A stretch of DNA of 17,719 nt from the NCBI GenBank assembly GCA_001275005.1, contig JWZX01000937.1:1-17719 (forward strand). Reading direction: 5' to 3'. This document shows, one piece after another, positions 8,411 to 17,427 of the stretch (its first letter is position 1; every line of letters begins with the position of its first letter). The position numbers were made by a program, and so were the translations under genes. The notes beneath the pieces are model-generated. The model searched no databases. It was given only the letters and a program-made list of their open reading frames with translations, and was not told the origin of the DNA. The stretch comes from Chrysochromulina tobinii (Eukaryota > Haptophyta > Prymnesiales > Chrysochromulinaceae).

Positions 8411-8822
8411 CTATGAAGTCGAACGTGGCCCTCCGCGCGGCGTATGCGGCGGTGTCGCCGGTCGAGCTGAGTGCTTCAGGAGCGCCGAGCCGATTGGCAG
8501 GCCGTCGCGCTCAGCCAAAGAGCACTGAGCGAGCGCGTGGCCGCTCACGTAGCAGTAGGCGCACACGCGGTGGCAGTGGCGAAAAAAATGCTCACGCTCG
8601 GTCGTCGGGCACGGCAGTCCTATGTTCTCCCAAGGGCAGAGGCATTTGCCCGCGTATGGCGCGGTGGGCAGCGTCTTCGGGTGCAGCAGCAGCTTGGTAC
8701 GCCCCTCGGGGTGAGTGAGCATCTGACGAAGCCGCGTCTGAGCGGCAAGCCGCGCCGCACGCTCCTCCACGCTCACAAGGGCCCATGCCTCCGCCGCGAG
8801 CATCTCGGGCGTCGGCTCGTCG

Positions 8823-8872
<50 letters not shown>

Positions 8873-11800
8873 GTTCAGAGGCGAGCCCGGCGGCAGCGCG
8901 CCCTCGCCTGCGTACATGCCGAGCGGAAGCGGCGGCGCACCGTGGGCATAAGACGCCTCCGCGCGTCCCCACTCGACAGCCGAGGCCCGCCCGGCGGCAG
9001 CGGCCACATCCCGCGCAGAGGCCACACGAGACGGCGAAATGGGCCGAGGTGAGCCGAGGCCCTCTCTGCGCGGCGATGCGAGAGCCGCGCGCGGCGATGC
9101 GAGTGCCGCGCGAGGGGTGTTCTCGCTCGCATAGAGAGCTGTTCCACGAGGGGTGTTCGTGCGAGGGGTGCTCGGGCTCGCAGCACGTGGAGACGAGGGC
9201 ACTCCTGGTGGCGCTGTAGTGGGCACTCCTGGCGGCGCGACGCGCCCGGAGACGGACAAGAGGGCAAGCGACAATCGGAGAGGCTGAGCGTCGGACGCGC
9301 TGTCGCTCGCGTAGAGAGCCTTTGCGAGCCCTCGGCGCGCCTCGGCCTCCTCTTCGACGAAGTACACGTCCCCCGCCACGGTGACGCACCCGGCCGTCTC
9401 ACGCACCTCCGCTGCCGGCGAGCCGTGGCGCAGGGGGCTCGGAATGTGGCCGGAGGAGGCGTGGGCGCGCGGGGTGCGGCTTGTCGCCTGGGCCGCCTCG
9501 CTCTTGGCCGTGCTCTCGCACTTGCTGGCAGCACCGTCCACGACGTCCCTCACAAGCTTGCGCTCCTGAGGCTGGGGAAGGGATCTCCCCGAGGGCTTCT
9601 CCACGGCAGATGGCAAGGCGAACGACGAGGACATGCAGCGCGAGAAGATCTCGGGCGCACCGTCGACGGCACCACAGTTGCCACTCGTACTACTCGTCTG
9701 CCGCGGCGTTGTCGGCCTGGGCGCGCCGTCGTGGGCGTTCGAGGCCCCACTGGCGCGGGGGGAGGGCGGGGGCGGCGAAGAGGCCCGAGGCGTGACGCTT
9801 CCCGCCTTGGCTGGGGTCTGAGCGAGCCTGCCCGCCACGACGCCGGGCAAGGTGCCGCTTGCAGTGCCGAGCAGCGCGCAGTTGGGATGCCAGCCGTTGA
9901 GATCGACGGACGCACACGGCGTTGAGCGCACTGAGCGCGGCGAGGGCGCGAAACGTGCGTACACTTGATGCTCCTCATTGATGACCTCGATCGGCGGCGG
10001 CGGCAGCGGCGGGGGGGGCATGTGCTCCTCCGACTCGTAAGGATGGTGATCGACGGCCGTTGGCTTGCCATTCACAGTCACACCTCCGTCGACGGCCGTT
10101 GGCTCCCCCATCTTCGCCGTAGGCTGCTCGCCCACCATCTGTAGTCGCTTGGTGGCGGGTGCTGGTGCAGGTGCCGGTGTCGGCGCCGGAGCGCCGAGTT
10201 GGTGCGTTGAGCGTCGAGCCGCCTCCACGCCGTGGGTCATTGCAAGACGAGTGAGGTCGCGATGGCGCTTCGCATCGGCGGCGGCGGTGAGGGCGCGACA
10301 CTCGGGTGGCGGTAAACGGCAGATCGCGGCGAGGGCGTGCATGTTGATGAGCTCATTCTCGCCCACCTCCGTCTCCGCCGCCGTCGAGGCCAACGGCCGC
10401 TGCTTTAGGAGCGATCGGAAGCCGTCGAGGCGCGCGCGACACGTGTCGAACCGGCCGGCGAGCGCCTCGAGCGCCGCGTTCACTACGTCCTTGGCGATCA
10501 CGCTCGAGGCGGTGTCACCGACGGCCGCGGGCGGGGGCAACGTCGCGATGTACGCGACCTGCTTCTCGAGCGTCGCGCGCAGCGAGGGCGCCACGAGCTC
10601 GCGGTCGCAGTGTGCCAGGCCGTCGTAGATTGCAATCCCGAGACGCGTGGGTACGACATAACGGCCCGGCAGGAGCGGCGGCCTGACGTAGCCCTTCCTC
10701 GCGGTGAGCGTCATCATCGGATCGGGCGTAGCGTCTGCGCTGCCAGCGGGCTCGCCCGTAACTTCAATTGCAGCATCGGCAGCATCGGCAGCGAGGGCGG
10801 TGGCGCGCTCGCTGCCGGCGCCGGCGCCTCGGTCATCTCCGTTGCCCACGTCCCCGATCACCCTGCCGCCCGCCGAGCGGATCTCAAGGTAGCCAGAGCG
10901 CACGGCGGCGCCAAGGTGCTGTGGAAGAGACCCGTCGGTGCCCACACCGTTGGCATGGAGAAGGGAGTAGAGCTCGGCTTCGGTGAACGGCTTGGGCGGC
11001 GGTGTGAACCCAACCGTCAGGTCGATTTGCACGTTCTGGATCGTATCGCCGGGCAGATAGGCATCCAGCTCCGGCTCGATGCCCTCGAGCTTCATCCCCA
11101 GGTCCTTGAGCCGCCACGGCTGTGCATGCATCCACCCGTGATCAAGGATCTTATGCCACGTGGTCGCGAACTCGAAGGTGTGCGACGCATTGTCCAGCTT
11201 CGCCTGCAGCCGTTTCTCCTGGTACACTGCATCCGGGAAGAGCGATGCCAAGAAATGGACGCACACCGCCTCATACACGTGCCAGCCATGCATGCCACAG
11301 GAAGTCTCGACTTCCTTTCGACTCAAACGGCCCACGGGCAGGATGGGCGGGTGCTCGCCGCTCGCCTCGCCGCGGCGCGGCACGGGCGGCGGTGCAAGCA
11401 GCAGCCAGCGCGCGAGCGGCGCAAAGTCAGTTTGCTCCGTGGCGAGCAGCGAGAGCGTGCCCACGACGTCGAGGTTGCTCGGGTACTTGGTCGAATGAGT
11501 GCGCGGGTACGTGATCAGTCCGCGCGCGTAGAGCTCCTCAGCGACTGCGAGCGTACGCTCGCCGCTCAGGCACAGGTAGTCGGCACCGATGCGCAGCAGG
11601 CCGAGCTCCGACAGCCCCGCCGGTGGCGGCAGCCGCCTCTCCTCATGAGCCACCGACAGAACGAGGAGCTCGGGTTTGCTCCCCGTGCGGTTGCTGCCGT
11701 GCTTGAACAGGCTCATCATCTTCTCGGCCTGCACCTTGCTGTGCGTGGGCCCTCCGCACCACTGCATCTCGATGGTGCGGTCCGGCACCGTCTGCCCCTT

Positions 11801-13141
11801 TCGTGTCAACTCCGCGCCGCTCGCCGCCGTGCCCAGTACGGCGCCGTCGGCCGTCCGCGCCCAGTACGGCGCCTTCTTGAGCACGTCTTGGAGGTAGAGC
11901 TCTCGCGCCTGGTTCGCGGCGAGAGCCTCGACCACCGACGCGCTGCTCTCCGCCGCGGCCGCGGCCTCCACGGCCGCCTCGAGTCGAGCTTTGAGCTCGG
12001 CTGGCATGTCGCCACCAGAGGCGCCTCCCTTGCGCGGCGACTTGGGCCGAGCGAAAGAGGGGCCACCTTTCGAACGCTTCGCGGTCTCTTTTGTCTCCTT
12101 GGGCGCGAGGATGGTGACCGTCGCGCGGATGTCGTAAAACGGCGTGGGCCGGTGCAGCCGGACCTCGCGCTTGCGCGTCACGCAAAGCCCGAGCACCGCG
12201 ATATGCCCCATGCCGTACGTGAGCGTGCGCACCCGCGGCAGGCTCAGTGCCTCGCGGACCGCCTGGCGCAGCGCGCGCGTGAGCAGACGGGAGAAGGCCA
12301 GGTATGTTTTGAGCTCGAGCTCGAGCCGCGCGTCTACCGCAGCCGCGCCCGTCGGGTCAGGCTTGACCAGACGGCGCAGCGAGCGCTGCAGCGCCGCGGG
12401 AGCGATGCTCGAGAAGCGCGCGCGCCACACGCGGTCGGGTGTGAAGCGCGGCAGACAACGAAGCACTTCGAAGATGATCGATTCACCCTCGAGATCGCAC
12501 GAGGTCCAGAAGCACACCCAGCCGCGCCCGTGCGACTCACGCGCGAGGTGCTCGCGCACGCCGACGCGCTCGCTCGCGGGCTCGGCGACGCGGCGCATCT
12601 TGGCACCGAAGAGCTCGCGGAGGTCACGCTCGCGCGGCTCGCCAATCGGCGCCACGAGCTCGAGCGACTGCAGGTGGCCGCACACCGACGTGATCGCAAA
12701 CGAACACGATTTGTTGCCCGCAGGCGGGAAGTGACCAAAGCAGTCGTGCACTTTGAGCAGGCCGTGGCCGCGCGTGCGCCGATTGCCCGACGATAAGGCC
12801 TCGGCGATCGCGAGCGCGACCGACGGCCGGTCGGCGATGTGCAGCACGCTCGCGTCGTCGTACGTCTCCGCGACCGAGCGGCCCCACTGCGTCGTGCCGG
12901 CGCCCGTTGGCGTGCTGCGCGACTTCGGCGAGGCGGAGCGGCCGCGCAGTTGCGGACCGGCCGCCGAACGCGCCATCGAAAAGCTCTCGCGCGCGGGCAA
13001 TACCGAGCGGCCGGCACGTGCATACGCACGCTCCTGCGCCACCGAGGGTTGTGTCGTGTCGGGTGTGATGCTGATGTCCAAGGTCTGCCCGATGCCCGAT
13101 GGCATCCCCGCCCGAGGAAGAAGGTGCGAGGACGCTCGCAT
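8411..13141 (-). CDS. Topoisomerase III-like type IA protein with disordered tail and CCHC knuckle (1576 aa)
   Basis: Type IA topoisomerases pass one DNA strand through a break held on a tyrosine. Domains in order: Toprim from about residue 97 (VLHIADRPSVALAIAEAL, Asp104), with TSVCGHL and the acid cluster TSCDLEGES (Asp216, Glu218); RARFSS at about 242; LTYGMGHIAVLG around Tyr309; the active site GLITYPRTHSTKYPSN with Tyr545; GVGTDGSLPQH around Asp736, the eukaryotic TOP3 hallmark (GIGTDAS) rather than bacterial TopA; and RYVVPTRLG at about 825. Residues 1000-1490 are low-complexity: Pro runs, many SPR/TPR sites and a poly-Ala run. The C-terminus has CAYCYVSGHALAQC (1527-1540), an exact CX2CX4HX4C zinc knuckle, preceded by a Cys/His cluster (1500-1524). 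Acid-to-tyrosine spacing is about 329 residues versus about 225 in E. coli topoisomerase III, so there is an insertion. Oddly, several catalytic residues differ (see findings). The frame is intron-free. Confidence 0.85.
8823..8870 (+). repeat. (GCC)16 trinucleotide tract
   Basis: Sixteen uninterrupted GCC units. On the minus strand they lie inside the topoisomerase-like gene and encode a poly-Ala run in its disordered tail. Length variation between strains would be expected. Confidence 0.95.
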
Positions 13142-13569
13142 ATGAATGAGGGTTCAGGTAGCCCAAAATTTCATGAAACATGAACTATAAGGTCAGCTCT
13201 AATCCTACGCTGTAAAAGGGAGAAGCGCAGGCGGGGGTGTCGTCATGTCAGTATGATTTAATGGACTGGGAGCGCGCTGGATCACTGACGCGACGCTGTC
13301 CTACAATTTGTATAACATCCTCGACATCGAAGGTCGCGCCCGTCTCGACTCTCGTAGAGAATCGCCCATGCCTAACATGCCAGCAACGAAGAAGCAGGCG
13401 AGCTTGTCCTCGGGCGAAGAAAGCACGCCCTCTCGTCGGCCGGTACTGTATACTGTATGAGTATGTGCCACTTGGACTGGCATCGAGGGGATCCCCTCAA
13501 GAGGAGTGCGACCACAGCGCTGGTTGAGAGCGTCGATTGATTCCTCGATGGCACGAGAGCAACGGCCGG
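13142..13569. other. Intergenic region upstream of topoisomerase-like gene
   Basis: This lies between the polyQ gene 3' end (13570) and the topoisomerase start (13141), both on the minus strand. It should hold the topoisomerase promoter. On the plus strand, 13257-13460 is an open stretch with protein-like composition but no clear start or partner exon. I see no RNA gene or repeat. Confidence 0.4.
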
Positions 13570-14190
13570 TCACACCACATAGAGCGCGCTAGTCCGCACG
13601 TGTGGATTGGTCGCATTCACGAACAAGCCGGCCGTGCGCGGTGACAGCACGTCTGACGGACAGGGCGGATCCGGCTCCGGAATGTCGGGCACGCCGTCCA
13701 TAAACTCGATGAGTGAGAGAACGTCATCGACTTGCTCATCCAATTGCTGATCTGACATCATGTCCTGGCACCAAGAGTGATCCACAGTCTTGGACCCAAT
13801 CTGCTGGCGCTTTGGTAACAACTCTGCATCCACGTCGGTGCGAGGCCTGCGCTCCGCCATGCGCTCCGCCTGTGACGATTGAGATGGTAGCGGGCGAAAC
13901 GGCATGAAAGGTGCTTCGAGAAAAGCAGGCACTGGAGCTGGCAAATGGAGCTGGCTGGGAGAAGCGGCCGCCATAGCGAAAGCAGCTTCCACCGATAGCT
14001 CGAGCTGTCGGTGGAAGCTGTCACATTGCGCTATGTAAACCTCCGCTGGATGATGACGGTGATGCATCTCGACCAGCCCCTGCTGCTGTAATTGACGAAT
14101 GTCGACCAGTCCCTGCTGCTGCGCATGTCCTCTGTCGGCAAGCCGCTGCTTCTGTGCTTGCTGCAATTCGGCAACATGCGAAATGTGAGC

Positions 14191-14243
<53 letters not shown>

Positions 14244-14288
14244 GCTGCTGATGATGATGATGATGAAGCTGCTGCTGAAGCTGCTGAA

Positions 14289-14379
<91 letters not shown>

Positions 14380-14430
14380 ATCATTCGGGCTTCCAGTCAG
14401 GTGCATCGTGCGGAAGCTGCCGTCTCGCAT
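13570..14430 (-). CDS. Polyglutamine-rich protein or 3' exon (286 codons)
   Basis: The frame opens at ATG 14430 and holds, in order, Q30, a spaced Leu/Gln patch, H5, then Q16-Q17, a Gln/His-rich segment to about residue 125, a helical Ala-rich part (SVEAAFAMAAASPS), a Pro/Phe segment (PFMPFRPLPS) and an acidic end DEQVDDVLSLIEFMDGVPDIPEPD that resembles an acidic activation region. No DNA-binding domain is seen. It could stand alone as a transcription-cofactor-like protein. However, CAG|ATG directly before the first codon is a good splice acceptor, and it joins in phase to the six-helix membrane frame at 14699-15538. Function is unknown. Confidence 0.6.
14194..14241 (+). repeat. (CTG)16 tract
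   Basis: Sixteen uninterrupted CTG units, read as CAG (Gln) on the minus strand of the polyQ frame. Confidence 0.95.
14251..14265 (+). repeat. (ATG)5 tract
   Basis: Five ATG units between the two CTG tracts. On the minus strand they are CAT codons and give five His in a row within the Gln-rich protein. Confidence 0.9.
14290..14379 (+). repeat. (CTG)30 tract
   Basis: Thirty uninterrupted CTG units (90 bp), encoding a pure Q30 run on the minus strand. A pure CAG/CTG tract of this length is prone to slippage and is expected to vary in length. Confidence 0.95.
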
Positions 14431-14698
14431 CTGCGCCGACGCACGCAGGTGTCAGTGGCGGCAATCGCGTCTGTTTCCTCCCGGCGGCGTGCTAGCTAGC
14501 CGGCGGAGAAGAAAGCGGCGCAGGGCGGCGCTGGGCGGCGCAGGAAGCGGCGCAGGAAGCGGCTCAGGGCGGCGCAGCGCAGGGCGGCGCGGCGCGGTGG
14601 CGCGGGCAGCAGGAGCGGTGGTCGGCGTGCGTGACGGGGGGGGGCGTGTCGTGGGGTGCGTGTGCCGTAGTATTTTGTGCGCGTGTGTGCACGCGCAC
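14431..14698 (-). other. Candidate intron (268 nt)
   Basis: Read on the minus strand, the donor GCG|GTGCGC begins at 14698 and the acceptor GGCGCAG|ATG ends at 14431. Removing it joins two complete codons (phase 0) and keeps the frame open through both exons. The middle contains about six imperfect 10-11 nt units of the type GCGGCGCAGG (plus strand, 14515-14590), which are pyrimidine-rich on the coding strand. Without splicing the upstream frame ends at 14564 in Pro/Arg/Cys-rich sequence that looks non-coding. Confidence 0.5.
14515..14590. repeat. Imperfect GCGGCGCAGG array
   Basis: About six copies of a 10-11 nt unit (GCGGCGCAGG, some with extra AA or a T change) lie in tandem inside the candidate intron. 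Nothing similar is seen in the neighbouring coding regions. Confidence 0.7.
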
Positions 14699-15538
14699 CG
14701 CGATGATGTACGACGCGCGGTAAGACCATTGAAACAGTCGCGAGAGGGCGAGGCCTGTCACTGTGCCAATAGAGACGGCCATGGTCGAGTTGGTGCGGCT
14801 CAAGATTGGGTTCATGAAGCCGCCCGCAGAGTGGAAGATCAGGCACGCAGCTACAAGCAGCTGCGTGCCAAACGAAAAGCACGAGGTGCAGATCATCGCG
14901 GATATCAGCGTGAACCTCGCGCAGCACATGATGCCTAAGAACACGAGAATGTCAGAGTCTATAGGAACTTGCTGGGTGCGTTCGGCGGCCGCCTTCCAGC
15001 ACATGAGATTGACGATGGGGGTGAGAAAGCACATGTAAATGGCGGGCAGGACAGAAAACCTTCGCGCACGCTCCACCGCACGCTCGTGGTCGTTGTCCAT
15101 GTGGAGAAAGATGCGGACAAGGACAAGACTTGCCGAAGACATAAAGTGCACCTTCCAGCTTGGGCCAGCGAACCGCGGCATGATCCATTGGTTCATCAGA
15201 AAGGTGAGGGCAACCAACGTTACACAGATGATGTGGAAGGCAAAGTGCTCCCGGTACATGGTTGAGACGATTTTGCGCTCGTGACGTTCGTCATACAGCT
15301 GGAGCGTGAGGCAGTCGACTGCCAGCTGGTCGGGTAAGTCCTCCTCCAACTCGTCGTCGTCGTAGTCAAGCAGCTCGTCCCCATCCTCTTCCGGAGGATC
15401 TGGGACGCGGGCAGGCGGGTTGGGGCTGCGATGGCGCCGACGCAGGCTTGGTGCTTTCGGGTTCGGATCGAGTGAGATGAATGGCGCAAAGTCAATAGCA
15501 GTGGGCGCTCCCTGCGCCGGCATCAGCGAGGTTGGCAT
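14699..15538 (-). CDS. Six-transmembrane protein, probable 5' exon
   Basis: The first ATG is at 15538; the frame extends upstream only from a TTG. Residues 1-80 are cytosolic-looking: a basic RRRHR patch, then a very acidic run (PPEEDGDELLDYDDDELEEDL). Six hydrophobic segments follow at about 99-121, 128-146, 162-182, 195-218, 220-240 and 251-268, ending in SRLFQWSYRASYIIA. A six-helix block of this size with short loops resembles the membrane half of eukaryotic adenylyl/guanylyl cyclases, but no cyclase domain is in the window, so this is only a shape likeness. The exon probably ends at 14699 and continues into the polyQ frame. If not spliced, the protein would run on to 14564. Confidence 0.65.
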
Positions 15539-16096
15539 CTTCAGTCTTTTCTCCGCGCGCGGCCTGTTTACCGGGTAGCTCCACGACAATTATCTTTGTC
15601 CGTTTTGGGGCGGTCCTCATCAATTTTAAGGCACGGGTCACACATCCGTGAACCCCGACCGTGATCGTGAGCCGTGACCGTGATCGCATGCGCTTGTCGC
15701 TCACGGTCACGGTCGTGACCGTGATCACGCGGCGTCGCGCCCGGTTCCGCTCCGAGGCCACATTCTATGGCGTGAGCCGTGAGATGAGGCCTCGGGATTG
15801 GGCGGGAGCGCTCCCGCCATTGGCGCGAAAGAGCGGAGCAAGACAGAGCAGCAATGGAGGTGAGTGCAATGCAACCCAACACATTCTACCGCGCCGCCGT
15901 GGGCCATCCTGCTGCCGGCTGCGAATGCAGCGCGCACGACCGCCCTTCCGTGACTCTCTGTCCCATCTGCGCCGGCGTGAGCGCCCAGCTGGTCGCTCAT
16001 TCATGTCTCGTATGCTGATGCGCGCACAAGCTGCAGACGCTAACGATCGTATCGCGTTGTGTGTGGCAGCACAACAACCCCCGTACGCGCTCTCCC
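15539..16096. promoter_or_regulatory. Divergent intergenic region
   Basis: The 558 bp separate the membrane-protein start (-) from the helical-protein gene (+). It carries an unusual cluster of GACCGTGATC words at 15657-15726. An open plus-strand frame through much of this region starts only from GTG and has Arg-rich, shadow-like composition, so I do not treat it as coding. Confidence 0.4.
15657..15726. repeat. GACCGTGATC repeat and hairpin cluster
   Basis: GACCGTGATC occurs exactly three times, at 15657-15666, 15676-15685 and 15717-15726. In addition CCGTGACCGTGA (15672-15683) and TCACGGTCACGG (15701-15712) form 12-bp perfect inverted arms with a 17-nt loop. This could be a cis-regulatory cluster for the two divergent genes; the role is inferred. 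Confidence 0.75.
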
Positions 16097-16155
16097 ATGT
16101 ACCCCATGAAGCGCTTGCTCGATGTCGAGACCGAGAACTTGGGGGCCTGCACACG

Positions 16156-17193
16156 ATGATGCGAGCGCAGCTGCCCTGGCTCATCGCCTGGTGGCTCGAC
16201 CGCGGCTTCCCACTCGTCACATTCCCGCACCACTGGCTCACCGAGAGCGGCCGAAGCACCCCAGTCGAGCGCACCGAGAGCGGCCACGTGCGCATCGACG
16301 GCCCGAGCGGCCGCGACGAGCCACTCAAGGGCTTCTACCAATCGCACTGCCTGCGGCTGCTCCCGGCGCTGCTCGAGCGCGCCTTTGCGCCGGGCGACTC
16401 AGCCGTCGCCAAGCGCGCGGCCGCAGAGAGGGGGCCGCTCGAGCGACTGCTTGGGCTGCCGCTCTCGCAGCTGCTTCGGCGGCGAGAGCCCGATGGAAAG
16501 GACCTGACGGGTGTCGCGTCCGCGCCAGTGGGCGCGATCGTGCAGGTCCTCGGCAGTACACTCCCGCTCCGGTGGACGGCGCGCGAGCAGCTGGGCGAGC
16601 GCGCCCACTGGGAGGACCTCGCGGGCTACCTCGAGAAGCTCCTTCAGGCTGCGGCCGCCGAGGAGGCGCCCGCCGAGGTGGCCGCGCGTGCGCTGCCACA
16701 GCAGCCGCGCCTCTCGCACGTCCTCGTCAAAAGCACGGACGCCCTGCTCGTTGCCATGCTCAGCCAGCTCGCCGCCGACGCGACGCCGCTCAGCGCCACG
16801 CCCTTCGCCGCCACCGCCGCAGCCGCACCCGCCGCGCCCGCTGCCGCTGCCGACGCGGCCGCGTGCGCCATCGGCCTGTCGTCGGACGCAGTGCGCAAGG
16901 CGGCGGAGGCACTCGCGCACGCGGCGGGCCTCGCTGACGCGACTGCGATGATGTGTGACATCCCGGGGCGCGTTCTCGACCTGGTGTTGGTGCTTCACTA
17001 TGCGCACCGCGCGCCGGCCCGCGACCGGCTGCACCGGCACGCCGCGCCCTCGTCGATGCTGCCCACGCTAGAGCTGCTCACGGCAGCGCCCAATGGGCTG
17101 CTCCCGCCGCGCCTCGCGCCTCCGCCCACCGTCGACAGCCAGAAGCAGGGTCTCTTCCCGTCGTGGCCATCGCGCGGCTACTGCGCCACGTGA
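16156..17193 (+). CDS. Unrecognised helical protein, frame disrupted
   Basis: I recognise no family. The translation begins well at ATG 16156 (MMRAQLPWLIAWWLDRG) and reads as helical, Leu/Ala-rich sequence with GRVLDLVLVLHYAHRAP near the end. The region 16800-16870 is an Ala/Pro linker. The true protein is probably longer: frame 2 from ATG 16097 (MYPMKRLLDVETENLG) would join if GGGGG at 16141-16145 had one more base. Near 17157-17160 good coding sense shifts to frame 3 (VVAIARLLRHVTLSLL, from 17160) and returns to frame 1 near 17250. The printed frame-1 stop is at 17191-17193. A 57-nt GT-AG intron at 17190-17246 would also remove that stop. Either real splicing, indels in the sequence or gene decay is possible. 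It includes one copy of the inverted repeat. Confidence 0.5.
   Translation: MMRAQLPWLIAWWLDRGFPLVTFPHHWLTESGRSTPVERTESGHVRIDGPSGRDEPLKGFYQSHCLRLLPALLERAFAPGDSAVAKRAAAERGPLERLLGLPLSQLLRRREPDGKDLTGVASAPVGAIVQVLGSTLPLRWTAREQLGERAHWEDLAGYLEKLLQAAAAEEAPAEVAARALPQQPRLSHVLVKSTDALLVAMLSQLAADATPLSATPFAATAAAAPAAPAAAADAAACAIGLSSDAVRKAAEALAHAAGLADATAMMCDIPGRVLDLVLVLHYAHRAPARDRLHRHAAPSSMLPTLELLTAAPNGLLPPRLAPPPTVDSQKQGLFPSWPSRGYCAT
16631..16697 (+). repeat. 67-bp inverted repeat, left copy
   Basis: It is identical to the reverse complement of 17428-17494 over 67 bases. Here it encodes EKLLQAAAAEEAPAEVAARA within the plus-strand protein. Confidence 0.97.
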
Positions 17194-17246
17194 CGCTCAG
17201 CCTCTTGCCCGAGCCCTCCGACTTTGCGTTGCCGCCGCCGGCACAG

Positions 17247-17427
17247 GATTTATGACTCGAAATTTCTGAAGCTGCAGCGCGGCTGCACCGTCTTGATGGC
17301 CGTGCTCGACGCCATCATCAATCCGGCAGGAGAGGTGAAGAGCCTCGAGGCGGAGGCGACGAAGGCGCTGCGGCGCGACCATTGCGCGGCGCTCTTCCAC
17401 GCGCTCCTTCCGCTCGCGGCCGCAGCC
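17247..17427 (+). CDS. Continuation of the helical protein
   Basis: After the apparent frame change near 17250, frame 1 again reads as a sound protein segment (YDSKFLKLQRGCTVLMAV, then LDAIINPAGEVKSLEAEATK and ALRRDHCAALFHALLPLAA). It is most simply the C-terminal part of the 16156 gene. The sense ends where the inverted repeat begins at 17428; beyond it the frame reads only low-complexity Ala/Ser to a stop at 17479-17481. So the gene appears broken or truncated by the repeat junction. Confidence 0.45.

Noticed and set aside
10610-12796. 728-codon plus-strand open frame opposite the topoisomerase-like gene
   Set aside because: It is Arg/Ala/His-rich with no domain, starts from a non-ATG codon area and mirrors the minus-strand gene, which has clear family motifs. 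High GC makes long antisense frames common here.
13301-13573. Minus-strand frame overlapping the polyQ stop
   Set aside because: It begins at GTG and overlaps the stop of the polyQ gene by four bases. Bacterial-style coupling is not expected in a eukaryote, and no family is seen.
14092-14499. Poly-Leu and poly-Ala plus-strand frames
   Set aside because: They are only the CTG tract read in other frames; the minus-strand Gln frame has normal protein sequence on its C-terminal side.
15661-16155. Upstream extension of the helical-protein frame
   Set aside because: It opens at GTG inside the GACCGTGATC repeat cluster and is Arg-rich; the frame-2 start at 16097 or ATG 16156 gives better protein sense.
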